A stretch of DNA of 64,000 nucleotides from Comamonadaceae bacterium ALPHA2B (GCA_005503065.1 SCOE01000012.1:61071-125070); one strand, 5' to 3'; positions 10,990 through 23,361 are shown, counted from the stretch's first letter. Program-made: numbers and translations. Notes: generated from the letters alone by a model not told the origin.

Positions 10990-11622
10990 TCAGAAGCGGA
11001 TGCCGGCCGGGTTCGACGGCGTGGGCGCATCGGTCGCCGGGCCCACGGATGGGCGCGGCGCCGCTGCCGGTGCGGGCGCCGGCGCGGCGGGCACCGCCTG
11101 CTGAGCCACCAAGGGCTGGGGCGGCGGGTTGCGGTAGCCGGGCGGCAGCTGGACGCTCTTCGGGTAGCCAGCCGCGTTGAGGTACTGGGACCACTCGGTG
11201 TCGGAGAAGCCCTTGAGCTGCTGCGCGCCGATGGTCAGCAGCGGCAGCCCGTTGCGCCCGCTCAGCCGTTCCAGCGCGGCGATCTCCTCGCTGCTCTTGA
11301 CCGTGCGTTCGTCAAAGGGAATGCCGCGCGTCTGCAGCAGCTGGCGGCCGGCGGTGCACGGTGCGCAATCGTCGCCGGTGTAGAGCGTCACCGGGTAGCG
11401 CTGCACGATCTGCCGAAGCTCGAAGGGCAGTTGGGCACTGGCCCCGGCTCCGCCGTCGCTGCGGCCCACCGGCGCGGGCTGCGCATTCGCCGCCGGCGGC
11501 CGGTCGGTGTAGGTCACGCGGCCGTTGGCGTCGACGTTGCGGTACAGCCCCTGCGCCGTGGCCGCGCCGGCGGTGAAGAGCAGGGCGCAGGAGCAGAAGA
11601 GGCGGGCGGTGGCAGGCGTCAT
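10990..11622 (-). CDS. Secreted DUF4124-glutaredoxin-like protein
   Basis: 210 residues. A signal peptide (LFCSCALLFTAGAATAQ) leads into a DUF4124 segment (GLYRNVDANGRVTYTDRPP, about residues 25-43). A glutaredoxin-like domain follows (about 75-160) with the motif DDCAPC, i.e. CxxC, and a NGLPLLTIG strand like the cis-Pro loop of the fold. The last 50 residues are Pro/Ala-rich and low in complexity. It probably acts in the periplasm as a thiol-disulfide protein, but the partner is unknown. Single gene, opposite to rpiA and upstream of prlC on the same strand. Confidence 0.75.
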   Translation of the reverse strand: MTPATARLFCSCALLFTAGAATAQGLYRNVDANGRVTYTDRPPAANAQPAPVGRSDGGAGASAQLPFELRQIVQRYPVTLYTGDDCAPCTAGRQLLQTRGIPFDERTVKSSEEIAALERLSGRNGLPLLTIGAQQLKGFSDTEWSQYLNAAGYPKSVQLPPGYRNPPPQPLVAQQAVPAAPAPAPAAAPRPSVGPATDAPTPSNPAGIRF

Positions 11623-11719
11623 GGCGATGCAGCAGGTGAACGACGGGCGGCGCGGCCGCGGGCGAAGTCCCGAGCGTAACGCAGCCGGCCGCGCCTGCAG
11701 CCGGCGCGTTCACGCCCGC

Positions 11720-13876
11720 TCAGGCGGGCTGCGCCTCTTCGGCCATGCCCTGGTGGCGCAGCAGGGCGTCGAGCTGCGGTTCGCGGCCGCGGAAGGCCTT
11801 GAACGACTCCATCGCCGTGCGGCTGCCACCGGCCTCGAGGATGGCCTGCCGGTAGCGCCGGCCCGTGTCCACGCTTGGCTCGCCATTGGCGCCCGCGCTC
11901 TCCTCGAAGGCCGCATACGCGTCGGCCGAGAGCACCTCGGCCCACTTGTAGCTGTAGTAGCCGGCCGCATAGCCGCCCGAGAAGATGTGGGTGAAGGTGT
12001 TCGGTGTACGGCTGAAAGGCGGCGCAGGCAGCACGGCGACCTCGTCGCGCACCTGTCCGAGCAGGGCCATGACTGCGCCCGGCGCAGCATTCGCCGCGTG
12101 GGTTCCGCCGCCGGGCCGCCCCAAGGCGGAACGCGCCCCCTCGGGGGGCAGCGAGGACACGTCAGTGCCGAGCGTGGGGGCCTTGTATTCGGTGTGCAGC
12201 AGCATGTCGAAGAGCGAGAACTCGATCTGGCGCAGCGTCTGCATGCCGCTCTGGAAGTTCTTGGCTGCGATCATCTTGTCGTACAGCGCACGCGGCAACG
12301 GCTCGCCGGTGTCGGCGTGGGCCGTCATGTGGCTGAGGACGTCCCACTCCCAGCAGAAGTTCTCCATGAACTGGCTGGGCAGCTCGACCGCGTCCCACTC
12401 GACGCCGCTGATGCCCGAGACGTCGCGCTCGTTCACCTGCGTGAGCATGTGGTGCAGGCCATGGCCGAATTCGTGGAAGAGGGTGATGACGTCGTCGTGC
12501 GTGAGCAGCGGCGGCTTGCCGTCGACACCTTCCGCGAAATTGCACACGAGCTGTGCAACGGGCGTCTGCAACGTGCCGGTGTCAGGGCGCAGCCAGCGGG
12601 CGCGCACGTCGTCCATCCAGGCGCCGCCGCGCTTGCCGACGCGGGCCGAGGGGTCGAGGTAGAACTGGCCGACCTTCTGGCGACCCTGCGGTGTGTCGCG
12701 CTCGATGCGGTAGAACTCGACCGTAGGGTGCCACACCGGCGCGCTGTCGCGGCGGATGTTCACCTCGAACAGCGTTTCGACGATCTTGAAGAGGCCCGCC
12801 AGCACCTTGGGCGCCGGGAAGTACTGCTTCACCTCCTGCTCGCTGAAGGCGTAGCGCGCTTCCTTGAGCTTCTCGCCGATGTAGCTCCAGTCCCAGGGCT
12901 GCGGGTCGGCGAGGCCGAGCTCCTTGGCGGCGAATTCGCGCAGTTCGGCCACGTCGCGCTCGCCGTACGGCCGCGCCTTGGCAGCCAGGTCGCGCAGGAA
13001 CTTCACGACCTGCTCGGGCGATTCGGCCATCTTGGGCACGACGGACAGTTCGCCGAAGTTGGCGTAGCCCAGCAGCTTGGCTTCTTCCTCGCGCAGCGCG
13101 AGGATTTCGGTGATGAGCGCGCTGTTGTCGAAGGCCGGGTCGCCGAATTCGCTGGCGCGCGTGACGTAGGCGCGGTACAGGCGCTCGCGCAGGGCGCTGC
13201 TCTTCGCGAACTGCATCACCGGCAGGTAGCAGGGCATCTTGAGCGTGAGCTTGTAGCCGTCCTTGCCCTCGGCCTCGGCCGCGGCGCGCGCGGCGGCGAT
13301 CACGTCCTCGGGGAGGCCGTCGAGGTCGGCCAGTTCGGCGTACCAGGCGAAGGCATCGGTCGCGTCCAGGGCATGCTCGCTGAACTTCTGGCTCAGTTCG
13401 GCCTGGCGTTCCTGGATCTCGGCGTAGCGCTTCTTGGCTTCGCCCTGGAGTTCCGCACCGCCCAGCACGAAGTTGCGCACGGCATTCTTGTGGGCTTGCG
13501 CCTGCTCGGGGTTCAGGGTGGCCGGGTCGATGGCCTTGTACTTGGCGTACAGGCGCTCGTCGGAGCCGAGCTGGGTCCAGAAGGCCGTCACACGCGGCAT
13601 CGCCTCGTTGTAGGCGGCGCGCAATTCGGGCGTGTCGGCCACGGCGTTCAGGTGCCCCACGGCGCCCCAGGCGCGCGAGAAGCGCTCGGTGGCGACGTCG
13701 AGCACCTTGGCGATGGCATCCCAGCGGGCCGGGAAGTCGGGGGCGGTCACTTCCTCGAGCGCGACCTCGGCCTGCTTGAGCAGCACGTCGACCGCAGGCC
13801 CGACATGCTCGGGGCGGATCTGGTCGAAAAGGGGCAGGTCGTCGAAGTCGAGCAGGGGATTGGTCATGTCTGGCAT
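11720..13876 (-). CDS. prlC: Oligopeptidase A (M3 zinc metallopeptidase)
   Basis: Cytoplasmic zinc peptidase that degrades signal peptides and other oligopeptides. 718 residues from ATG 13876 (715 from ATG 13867, equally possible; neither has a clear ribosome site). The zinc motif is LFHEFGHGLHHML, and the C-terminal block FSGGYAAGYYSYKWAEVLSAD is conserved. Oddity: between LLHTEYKAP and AVMALLGQVRDEVAV the frame carries about 30 extra residues (GTDVSSLPPEGARSALGRPG and on), encoded exactly by an intergenic-type repeat (12094-12184). The frame stays open, so this looks like an in-frame insertion tolerated in a surface loop, not a frameshift. Confidence 0.92.
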   Translation of the reverse strand: MPDMTNPLLDFDDLPLFDQIRPEHVGPAVDVLLKQAEVALEEVTAPDFPARWDAIAKVLDVATERFSRAWGAVGHLNAVADTPELRAAYNEAMPRVTAFWTQLGSDERLYAKYKAIDPATLNPEQAQAHKNAVRNFVLGGAELQGEAKKRYAEIQERQAELSQKFSEHALDATDAFAWYAELADLDGLPEDVIAAARAAAEAEGKDGYKLTLKMPCYLPVMQFAKSSALRERLYRAYVTRASEFGDPAFDNSALITEILALREEEAKLLGYANFGELSVVPKMAESPEQVVKFLRDLAAKARPYGERDVAELREFAAKELGLADPQPWDWSYIGEKLKEARYAFSEQEVKQYFPAPKVLAGLFKIVETLFEVNIRRDSAPVWHPTVEFYRIERDTPQGRQKVGQFYLDPSARVGKRGGAWMDDVRARWLRPDTGTLQTPVAQLVCNFAEGVDGKPPLLTHDDVITLFHEFGHGLHHMLTQVNERDVSGISGVEWDAVELPSQFMENFCWEWDVLSHMTAHADTGEPLPRALYDKMIAAKNFQSGMQTLRQIEFSLFDMLLHTEYKAPTLGTDVSSLPPEGARSALGRPGGGTHAANAAPGAVMALLGQVRDEVAVLPAPPFSRTPNTFTHIFSGGYAAGYYSYKWAEVLSADAYAAFEESAGANGEPSVDTGRRYRQAILEAGGSRTAMESFKAFRGREPQLDALLRHQGMAEEAQPA
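12094..12184 (+). repeat. Palindromic repeat, family 1 (copy C), inside prlC
   Basis: Begins near GCGTGGGTTCCGCCGCCGG, contains GGGCCGCCCCAAG and CCCCCTCGGGGGGCAGCGA, and ends GAGCGTGGGGGCCTT. It matches copy A (2481-2560) at both ends in the same orientation, but lies within the prlC reading frame on the opposite strand. Confidence 0.8.
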
Positions 13877-13959
13877 TTTGTGGCAAGGCCGGCGGCTTCA
13901 AGCCACCGGCGTTTGCATGGCGCCGATGAAGGCGCGCTATGGTGCCCCGTTGGAGCGCG

Positions 13960-14811
<852 letters not shown>

Positions 14812-14835
14812 GGCGGGAGGGCTTTCCGGGTTTTG

Positions 14836-14898
14836 CAAATGAAAACGCCCGCTCACGCAGGTGGGGCGGGCGCTGGCAGCTATGAAATCTGTAGCGTC
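14836..14898. repeat. Comamonad-type palindromic repeat, family 2 (intergenic copy)
   Basis: Blocks AACGCCCGC, GGGGCGGGCGCTGGCAGC and TATGAAATCTGTAGC. Same composition as the copy at 10911-10968 and as coding copies in lpdA and cysN. Confidence 0.75.
14842..14872 (-). terminator. Intrinsic terminator of the response-regulator gene, formed by the repeat
   Basis: On the minus strand GCGCCCGC pairs with GCGGGCG (14866-14872 with 14846-14852) and is followed by TTTTCATTT. It lies about 36 nt after the response-regulator stop codon. Confidence 0.65.
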
Positions 14899-14907
14899 AG
14901 GGCAGCA

Positions 14908-15552
14908 TCACGGCGTGGTGGCCTTGGCACTGGGCGCTGGCGTCTGGCCCAGCGCGATCTTCAGCAGGTCCGCCACGGTGTTGGCGTTGAGCTTTTCCAT
15001 GATGTTGGCGCGGTGCGCCTCCACCGTCTTGATGCTGATGCCCAGGTCGTCGGCGATCTGCTTGTTCAGGCGGCCGGCGACGATGCGTTCGAGCACCTGC
15101 GCCTCGCGACCGGTGAGCTTGGACAGGAGCGCATCGCGGCTGGCCGACTGCTGGTGCTGCGCGAAGGCGCTGCGGGCATGGTCGAGCATGCGTTCGACCA
15201 GCGTAACGAGGGCCTCGTCGTTGAAGGGCTTCTGGATGAAGTCCATCGCGCCCTTCTTCATCGAATCGACCGCCATCGGCACGTCGCCGTGGCCGGTGAT
15301 GACCACGATCGGAAGGGGGGACTTGCGCTCGATGAGCTTGTCCTGCAGCTCCAGGCCAGTCATGCCGCCCATGCGGATGTCGACGATCAGGCAGGCGACT
15401 TCGCGCGGGTCGTAGCGGGAAAGGAAGGACTCGGCGGAATCGAAGCAGCGGACGCGGTAGTCCTTGCCTTCGAGCAGCCACTGCAGCGAGTCGCGCACCG
15501 CTTCGTCGTCATCCACCACATAGACCGTGCCTTTCTTGGGGATCAAACTCAT
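14908..15552 (-). CDS. FixJ/NarL-type two-component response regulator
   Basis: 214 residues. The receiver domain (about 8-125) has the acidic cluster DDDE, phosphoacceptor D58 (LIVDIRMGG), T86 (ITGHGD) and K108 (IQKPF). A LuxR-type helix-turn-helix (about 140-200) reads LTGREAQVLERIVAG and LNKQIADDLGISIKTVEAHR. It is the last gene of the pair: its ATG overlaps the kinase stop as ATGA (15549-15552), so translation is coupled. The pair is transcribed away from aceE; control of the pyruvate dehydrogenase operon is a reasonable guess from position only. Confidence 0.9.
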   Translation of the reverse strand: MSLIPKKGTVYVVDDDEAVRDSLQWLLEGKDYRVRCFDSAESFLSRYDPREVACLIVDIRMGGMTGLELQDKLIERKSPLPIVVITGHGDVPMAVDSMKKGAMDFIQKPFNDEALVTLVERMLDHARSAFAQHQQSASRDALLSKLTGREAQVLERIVAGRLNKQIADDLGISIKTVEAHRANIMEKLNANTVADLLKIALGQTPAPSAKATTP

Positions 15553-18089
15553 GCCGGTACCTTTGCCTCGTCGCTTGCTACGGAATCGATAGCGCCGGAT
15601 ACCGGAATCCAGAAGGAAAAACGGCAGCCGACCACATCCGGACCATTGTAGAGGTTCTCCGCCTGCATCCGGCCGCGATGCGACTCGACGATGGTGCGGC
15701 ACAGGTTCAGGCCGATGCCCATCCCTTCGGGCTTGGTGGAGAAGAAGGCCTCGTACAGCCGCTCCATCACCTCCGGCGCCAGGCCCATGCCCGTGTCCTG
15801 GACCGAGAACTCCACGGCGTTCTGCCCGTCGACCACCTTCGGCACGACCCGCAGTTCCACGCTGCGCCGCGCCACCGGCCGGTCGGCCAGGTCGATCGAC
15901 TCGGCGGCGTTCTTCATCAGGTTGACCAGCACCTGCTCGATCAGGATGCGGTCCACGCGCAGGATGGGCAGGCGCGCGGCGACATAGTGGTTGAGGCGCA
16001 CGTTGCGCCGGCGCAGCTCGATGCCCGCCAGCTCGACGGCCTCGCTCACCATCGTCGACACCTCCGCCGGCGTGCGGTTGGGCTCGCTGCGCTTCACGAA
16101 GGTGCGGATGCGCTGGATGATCTGGCCCGCGCGCTGCGCCTGCTTGGAGGTCTTGTCGAGGGCGGCCAGCAGCGCCTCCTCGTCGATCTGATGGCTGCGG
16201 ATGCGCGACGCCATCCCGTTGCAGTAGTTGGTGATGGCCGTCAGCGGCTGGTTGAGCTCGTGCGCCACGCTGGAGGCCATCTCGCCCATGGTGATCAGGC
16301 GGCTCGCGGCCTGGGCCTTGTCGGCCTGGGCGGCCGCCTGCTCCTCGGCGTCGCGACGCGGCGTGATGTCGGTGGCGATCACCAATTGCGCGAGCCGGCC
16401 GTCGACCCAGGTGAGGTAGCGGGAGCGAACCTCCAGCCATTTGCCCAGCTCGGGCAGGAAGATCTCGTTGTTGGCCGCCTGCGCGGCGGTGAGCGTGTCC
16501 ACAGGCAGGCCGGCCAGCGCGTCGACGTCGTCGAAGGCGGAATCCTGCGCCGGCGTGCTGGGCACGCCCGCCTGCGCCACCATGTCGAGGTGGCCCTCGG
16601 TGTCGGAGCCGAACCAGGAGCGGTACATCTTGTTGGCGAACAGCAGTTCCTGGCTGCCGAGCGGCGCGACCGACACGGAGGCGTCGAGCGCTTCCAGAAC
16701 CGTGGTGAAGCGCTCGTATGAGGCCGACAACTGCTCGCGGATGCGCGTCGGCTCGGTGATGTCGGTCATCGAGGTCATCCAGCCGGCCTGGTGGCCGTGC
16801 GCATCGATCAGGGGCGAGACGTACAGGCGCGCATTGAAGACGCTGCCGTTCTTGCGCTTGACGCGCACCTGGAAGCCGCCGGGCAGCGACCGGCCGTGGA
16901 TTTCTTCCTCGAGCCGCTCGCTCATGATCTCGTGGTCCGCCTCGAGCCAGTAGGGAAAGGGCGGCGTCTGGCCGACCAGTTCCTGCTCGCTCCAGCCGGT
17001 CATGGCGCAGAAGGCGGCGTTGACGTAGGTGATGCGCCCGGAGAGGTCGAGCACCCGCATGCCGGTCAGCATCGAGTTCTCCATGGCGCGGCGGAAGTTG
17101 GTCTCGGCCACCAGCGCCTGCTGCGCAGCCAGGCGTCGGCGCGTGTGGCCCCACATGCCGATCAACGTCCAGCTGGTGAGCACGCTCAGCGCCGCGACCA
17201 GCCAGAACAGGCCGTTGCCCACCAGGCCCTGCGAGGTGCGGTAGGCCTGTGCGCGCAGCACCAGCCCATTGCCCACCGGCGACACGGGCACCTCGAACTG
17301 GTTGGTGTGTTCCGCCCACGGCAGAAGGCGCACTGGCGAGCCGTCGCGGGGGTTCACCGTGTTGCCGGCCAGCAGGCCTTCCTTGCCGTCGAGCAGGGCG
17401 ACCGCATAGCGGGCCGACACCTCCGGCGGCACGCCGTAGCGCAACAGGCCGTCGATGGAGAACTCGCCCAGCACCATGCCGGCGAACAGCCCCTGGTCGT
17501 ACAGGGGAATGTGCAGCTGGAGCATGGCGGGCGGCTCGCGGCCGGCGCCGGGCTGCGAGAACACCGGCTGGCGCAACTCGCGCGCCAGCGCGTAGTTGCT
17601 CTCGATCTCGCCGGGCCGCAGGACTTCGCCCTGCGGATGCTGTTGCGACGGGTGCACGCTCGGCGCCGCGTAGCTGGCACGCACGGTGCGGCGGTCGTCG
17701 ATCCAGCTGATCACCTGCAGCTCGGGATACTGGCTCACCAGCGACTCGGCGCGGCTGACGAACTCGCCGGAATCGATCTCCCGGTTGCCGGCGTCGCGCG
17801 CCAGCCGCATCAATTGCTCCTGACGCTCGAGCAGGCGCAGGCGCAGGCGCTGCTGCGCGTACTCCACGTCACGCTTGACCGACTCCTGCTCGCGCTCCAT
17901 CTCCTCGGCGCGCAGGTAATAGAACGCCGCCACCAGCGCGGCGAGGAACAGCAGCACGGCCACCAGCGGCATCAGCATGGCGACGCTGTCCTGGATCACC
18001 GGCGTCTGCCGGCGCCACCACCTGCGCCACCACGACAAGGGCGATGCGGTGACCGCAGCGCGTGTTGCGGGTGGGCTGGGGACGGACAT
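15549..18089 (-). CDS. PAS-containing membrane sensor histidine kinase
   Basis: 846 residues. TM1 at about 36-60 (SVAMLMPLVAVLLFLAALVA), a periplasmic sensor region to about 300, TM2 at about 300-325 (LFWLVAALSVLTSWTLIGMW), then two PAS-like domains (about 335-460 and 465-590). The dimerisation histidine is in SSVAHELNQPLTAI. The ATPase domain follows with NLMKNAAES (N box), DTGMGLAP (G1) and GMGIGLNL (G2). The layout resembles C4-dicarboxylate/FixL-like kinases. The last 16 residues (SGAIDSVASDEAKVPA) are encoded partly by the repeat-type 19-mer at 15576-15594. Its start is 192 bp from aceE, divergently oriented. Confidence 0.9.
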   Translation of the reverse strand: MSVPSPPATRAAVTASPLSWWRRWWRRQTPVIQDSVAMLMPLVAVLLFLAALVAAFYYLRAEEMEREQESVKRDVEYAQQRLRLRLLERQEQLMRLARDAGNREIDSGEFVSRAESLVSQYPELQVISWIDDRRTVRASYAAPSVHPSQQHPQGEVLRPGEIESNYALARELRQPVFSQPGAGREPPAMLQLHIPLYDQGLFAGMVLGEFSIDGLLRYGVPPEVSARYAVALLDGKEGLLAGNTVNPRDGSPVRLLPWAEHTNQFEVPVSPVGNGLVLRAQAYRTSQGLVGNGLFWLVAALSVLTSWTLIGMWGHTRRRLAAQQALVAETNFRRAMENSMLTGMRVLDLSGRITYVNAAFCAMTGWSEQELVGQTPPFPYWLEADHEIMSERLEEEIHGRSLPGGFQVRVKRKNGSVFNARLYVSPLIDAHGHQAGWMTSMTDITEPTRIREQLSASYERFTTVLEALDASVSVAPLGSQELLFANKMYRSWFGSDTEGHLDMVAQAGVPSTPAQDSAFDDVDALAGLPVDTLTAAQAANNEIFLPELGKWLEVRSRYLTWVDGRLAQLVIATDITPRRDAEEQAAAQADKAQAASRLITMGEMASSVAHELNQPLTAITNYCNGMASRIRSHQIDEEALLAALDKTSKQAQRAGQIIQRIRTFVKRSEPNRTPAEVSTMVSEAVELAGIELRRRNVRLNHYVAARLPILRVDRILIEQVLVNLMKNAAESIDLADRPVARRSVELRVVPKVVDGQNAVEFSVQDTGMGLAPEVMERLYEAFFSTKPEGMGIGLNLCRTIVESHRGRMQAENLYNGPDVVGCRFSFWIPVSGAIDSVASDEAKVPA
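15576..15594. repeat. 19-bp repeat fragment in the kinase 3' end, identical to 3951-3969 in hscA
   Basis: TGCTACGGAATCGATAGCG occurs at both sites. It resembles the GTAGC...GCTATC half of the family-2 repeat. Confidence 0.6.
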
Positions 18090-18160
18090 CGTTCCAGTGT
18101 AGAGGTTCGGGTGTGGCCCGCGCAGGCCTGTCCATGGCGAACACGGCCGCAGAAGCAGGC

Positions 18161-18179
18161 CATTTCATATAAAGAAATG
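18161..18179. promoter_or_regulatory. Candidate operator in the aceE/kinase divergent region
   Basis: Inverted repeat CATTTC (18161-18166), seven bases, GAAATG (18174-18179), in an AT-rich island within a GC-rich gap 100-120 bp before aceE. It could bind a regulator of aceE or overlap a promoter. The -10/-35 boxes are not clear. Confidence 0.4.
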
Positions 18180-18281
18180 AATGCGCACCATTTGGAATGA
18201 GCAATTTTTTGTGAGACACTGCCGCGGCCGCAGGAAGCGGCACTAAATTACCGTCCACACATCGAATCAAGGAGACACAGG

Positions 18282-20999
<2,718 letters not shown>

Positions 21000-21044
21000 C
21001 CAACAACCAGAACACACACGCCTATCTGGCGGGAGACACGGAAC

Positions 21045-22751
21045 ATGGCAGCCATTGAAGTGAAGGTGCCGGACATCGGCGATTTCGACGAAGTCGCGGT
21101 GATCGAGGTGCTGGTGAAGGTGGGCGACACGGTCAAGGCCGAGCAGTCGCTGATCACGGTGGAGTCGGACAAGGCGTCGATGGAGATTCCGTCGTCCGCC
21201 GCCGGCGTGGTCAAGGAGCTGAAGGTCGACGTCGGCGCCAAGGTGAGCGAGGGCTCGGTGGTGCTGGTCCTCGAAGCCGAGGGCGCGGCTGCCGCGGCGC
21301 CTGCGCCGGCCCCTGCGGCCGCGCCGGCTCCGGCACAAAAAGAGGCTGCAGCGCCCGCTGCGCCTGCACAGCCTGCTACGAATTCAGGAGCAGGCGGGTC
21401 CGCAGGCCCGGTCGAGGTCAAGGTGCCCGACATCGGCGACTTCAAGGACGTCGCCGTGATCGAGGTGCTGGTCAAGCCTGGCGACACGATCAAGGAAGAG
21501 CAGTCGCTCATCACCGTCGAGTCCGACAAGGCGTCGATGGAGATCCCCTCGTCCGCGGCCGGCACGCTCAAGGAGCTGAAGGTCAAGGTCGGCGACACGG
21601 TCAACATCGGCGACCTGATCGCGGTGCTCGAAGGGGCAGGTGGTGGCGCCTCCGCGCCCGCATCGGCCCCAGCCCCAGCCCCAGCCCCGGCGGCGGCTGC
21701 CGCAACGGCACCTGCACCGGCTGCTTCGGCGTCGTCGCCTGCTCCCGCGCCCACCGCTGCAGCCCCTGCGGCAGCCGCACCAGCGCACGATCCCACCAAG
21801 GCGCCCACCGGCAACCTTCCGCATGCCTCACCCTCGGTGCGCAAGTTCGCGCGCGAGCTCGGCGTGCCGCTGGAAGAGGTCAAGGGTTCCGGTCCCAAGG
21901 GCCGCATCACCGAGGCCGACGTCCAGGCCTTCACCAAGGCCGTGATGAGCGGCGCCACGCAGACCAAGGCGTCGGCTGCCAAGGCGCCGGCCGGTGGCGG
22001 TGGTGCCGACGGCGCGGCGCTGGGCCTCATCCCCTGGCCGAAGGTGGACTTCACCAAGTTCGGCACGGTGGAGCGCAAGGACCTCTCGCGCATCAAGAAG
22101 CTCAGCGGCGCCAACCTGCACCGCAACTGGGTCATGATCCCGCACGTCACCAACAACGACGAGGCGGACATCACCGAGCTGGAAGCCTTCCGCGTCTCCA
22201 CCAACAAGGAGAACGAGAAGTCCGGCGTCAAGGTGACCATGCTGGCCTTCGTCATCAAGGCCGTGGTCGCGGCCCTGAAGAGGTTCCCCGAGTTCAACAC
22301 CAGCCTGGACGGCGACACGCTGGTCTACAAGCAGTACTTCAACATCGGCTTTGCGGCGGACACGCCCAACGGCCTGGTGGTGCCGGTGCTCAAGGACGCC
22401 GACAAGAAGGGCATCCTGCAGATCAGCCAGGAAATGGGCGAGCTGGCCAAGAAGGCGCGCGACGGCAAGCTGGGCTCGGCCGACATGCAAGGCGGCTGCT
22501 TCTCGATCAGCTCGCTCGGCGGCATCGGCGGCACGCACTTCACGCCCATCATCAATGCGCCCGAAGTCGCCATCCTGGGCCTGTCGAAGGGCCAGATGAA
22601 GCCGGTGTGGGACGGCAAGCAGTTCGTGCCGCGCCTCACGCTGCCGCTGTCGCTGTCGTATGACCACCGCGTGATCGACGGGGCCGCCGCGGCGCGCTTC
22701 AACGCGTACCTGGGCCAGTTGCTGGCGGACTACCGCCGCATCGTCCTCTGA
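21045..22751 (+). CDS. aceF: Pyruvate dehydrogenase E2 component (dihydrolipoamide acetyltransferase), two lipoyl domains
   Basis: 568 residues. Lipoyl domains at about 3-78 and 123-198 with lipoyl-lysines K43 and K162, both in [15 protein letters not shown]. The peripheral subunit-binding domain is at about 263-300 ([18 protein letters not shown]). The catalytic domain ends with [17 protein letters not shown], with the active-site His/Asp. The linkers are Ala/Pro-rich. The first linker (about residues 97-118, 21335-21398) is encoded by a family-2 repeat: CAAAAAGAGGCTGCAGCGCC and GCTACGAATTCAGGAGC blocks. Such linkers are naturally flexible, so an insertion is tolerated. Confidence 0.96.
   Translation: MAAIEVKVPDIGDFDEVAVIEVLVKVGDTVKAEQSLITVESDKASMEIPSSAAGVVKELKVDVGAKVSEGSVVLVLEAEGAAAAAPAPAPAAAPAPAQKEAAAPAAPAQPATNSGAGGSAGPVEVKVPDIGDFKDVAVIEVLVKPGDTIKEEQSLITVESDKASMEIPSSAAGTLKELKVKVGDTVNIGDLIAVLEGAGGGASAPASAPAPAPAPAAAAATAPAPAASASSPAPAPTAAAPAAAAPAHDPTKAPTGNLPHASPSVRKFARELGVPLEEVKGSGPKGRITEADVQAFTKAVMSGATQTKASAAKAPAGGGGADGAALGLIPWPKVDFTKFGTVERKDLSRIKKLSGANLHRNWVMIPHVTNNDEADITELEAFRVSTNKENEKSGVKVTMLAFVIKAVVAALKRFPEFNTSLDGDTLVYKQYFNIGFAADTPNGLVVPVLKDADKKGILQISQEMGELAKKARDGKLGSADMQGGCFSISSLGGIGGTHFTPIINAPEVAILGLSKGQMKPVWDGKQFVPRLTLPLSLSYDHRVIDGAAAARFNAYLGQLLADYRRIVL
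21335..21398. repeat. Family-2 repeat copy inside the AceF inter-lipoyl linker
   Basis: CAAAAAGAGGCTGCAGCGCC, CGCCTGC and GCTACGAATTCAGGAGC correspond to the blocks CCAAAAGTGGCTCCAGCGCC and GCTATCAAATCCGTAGC of the lpdA copy. It is more diverged than the lpdA and cysN copies. Confidence 0.6.
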
Positions 22752-22773
22752 CGCTCACTGCGGGCCACAACCG

Positions 22774-23361
22774 ATGACAACCGTGGTGGCCGTTCGCAAG
22801 GGCGGCCAGGTGGCGATCGGTGCCGACACGCTCGTGACCTTCGGGGACACGCGGCTGTCGCACCGCTCCGAGGACAACCGCAAGCTGTTCACCGTCGACG
22901 GCGCGAACGGCCGCAACGTGTTCGCGGCCTCGGGCTCGATCGCGCACTTCCCGGTGCTGCGGCACGCGCTGGCGGCGATGCCCAAGGCCGACATCCGCTT
23001 GGGCAGCAAGGACGAGGTGTTCCTCACCTTCACGAAGCTGCACCCGGTGCTCAAGGAGTCGTTCTTCCTGCAGACCAAGGAGGAGGACCACGACCCCTAC
23101 GAGTCGAGCCAGTTCAGCCTGCTGCTGGCCAACGCGAGCGGCATTTACGGCGTCTACAGCTACCGCGAGGTCTTCGAGTTCAAGGAATTCTGGAGCATCG
23201 GCTCGGGCCGCAGCTTCGCGCTCGGTGCCATGCACGCCGCCTACGGGCGCGCCAAGGGTGCGCGCGAGGTGGCCGAGGCCGGGCTGGCCGCAGGCTGCGA
23301 ATTCGACCGCAGCACGGCGGGCCCGCTCGAGATCATCACTCTCAAACTCAAGGGCGCCTGA
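22774..23361 (+). CDS. Proteasome-like Ntn-hydrolase (HslV-related; resembles betaproteobacterial proteasome homolog, BPH)
   Basis: 195 residues starting MTTVVAVRKGGQVAIGADTL. Removal of Met would expose Thr2 as the N-terminal nucleophile. An Asp in the GAD position (D18) and a Lys near 37 (NRKLFTV) match the catalytic Asp/Lys of beta-type subunits. A late SIGSGRSFALGAMHAAYG block corresponds to the GSG motif of HslV/20S beta subunits. It is not HslV itself: the middle (about 60-130) is longer and different, and no hslU ATPase is nearby. This fits the described BPH family, which forms a double-ring peptidase. It lies 22 bp after aceF, inside the pdh operon. Substrates are unknown. Confidence 0.8.
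   Translation: MTTVVAVRKGGQVAIGADTLVTFGDTRLSHRSEDNRKLFTVDGANGRNVFAASGSIAHFPVLRHALAAMPKADIRLGSKDEVFLTFTKLHPVLKESFFLQTKEEDHDPYESSQFSLLLANASGIYGVYSYREVFEFKEFWSIGSGRSFALGAMHAAYGRAKGAREVAEAGLAAGCEFDRSTAGPLEIITLKLKGA

Noticed and set aside
11720..13876. Frameshift or assembly error in prlC
   Set aside because: Frame is open throughout and both flanking conserved blocks are in the same frame; the extra DNA matches a repeat family, so insertion is simpler.
22774..23361. HslV of the HslUV protease
   Set aside because: No hslU nearby; the middle region and length differ, and the context is the pdh operon. A BPH-type homolog fits better.
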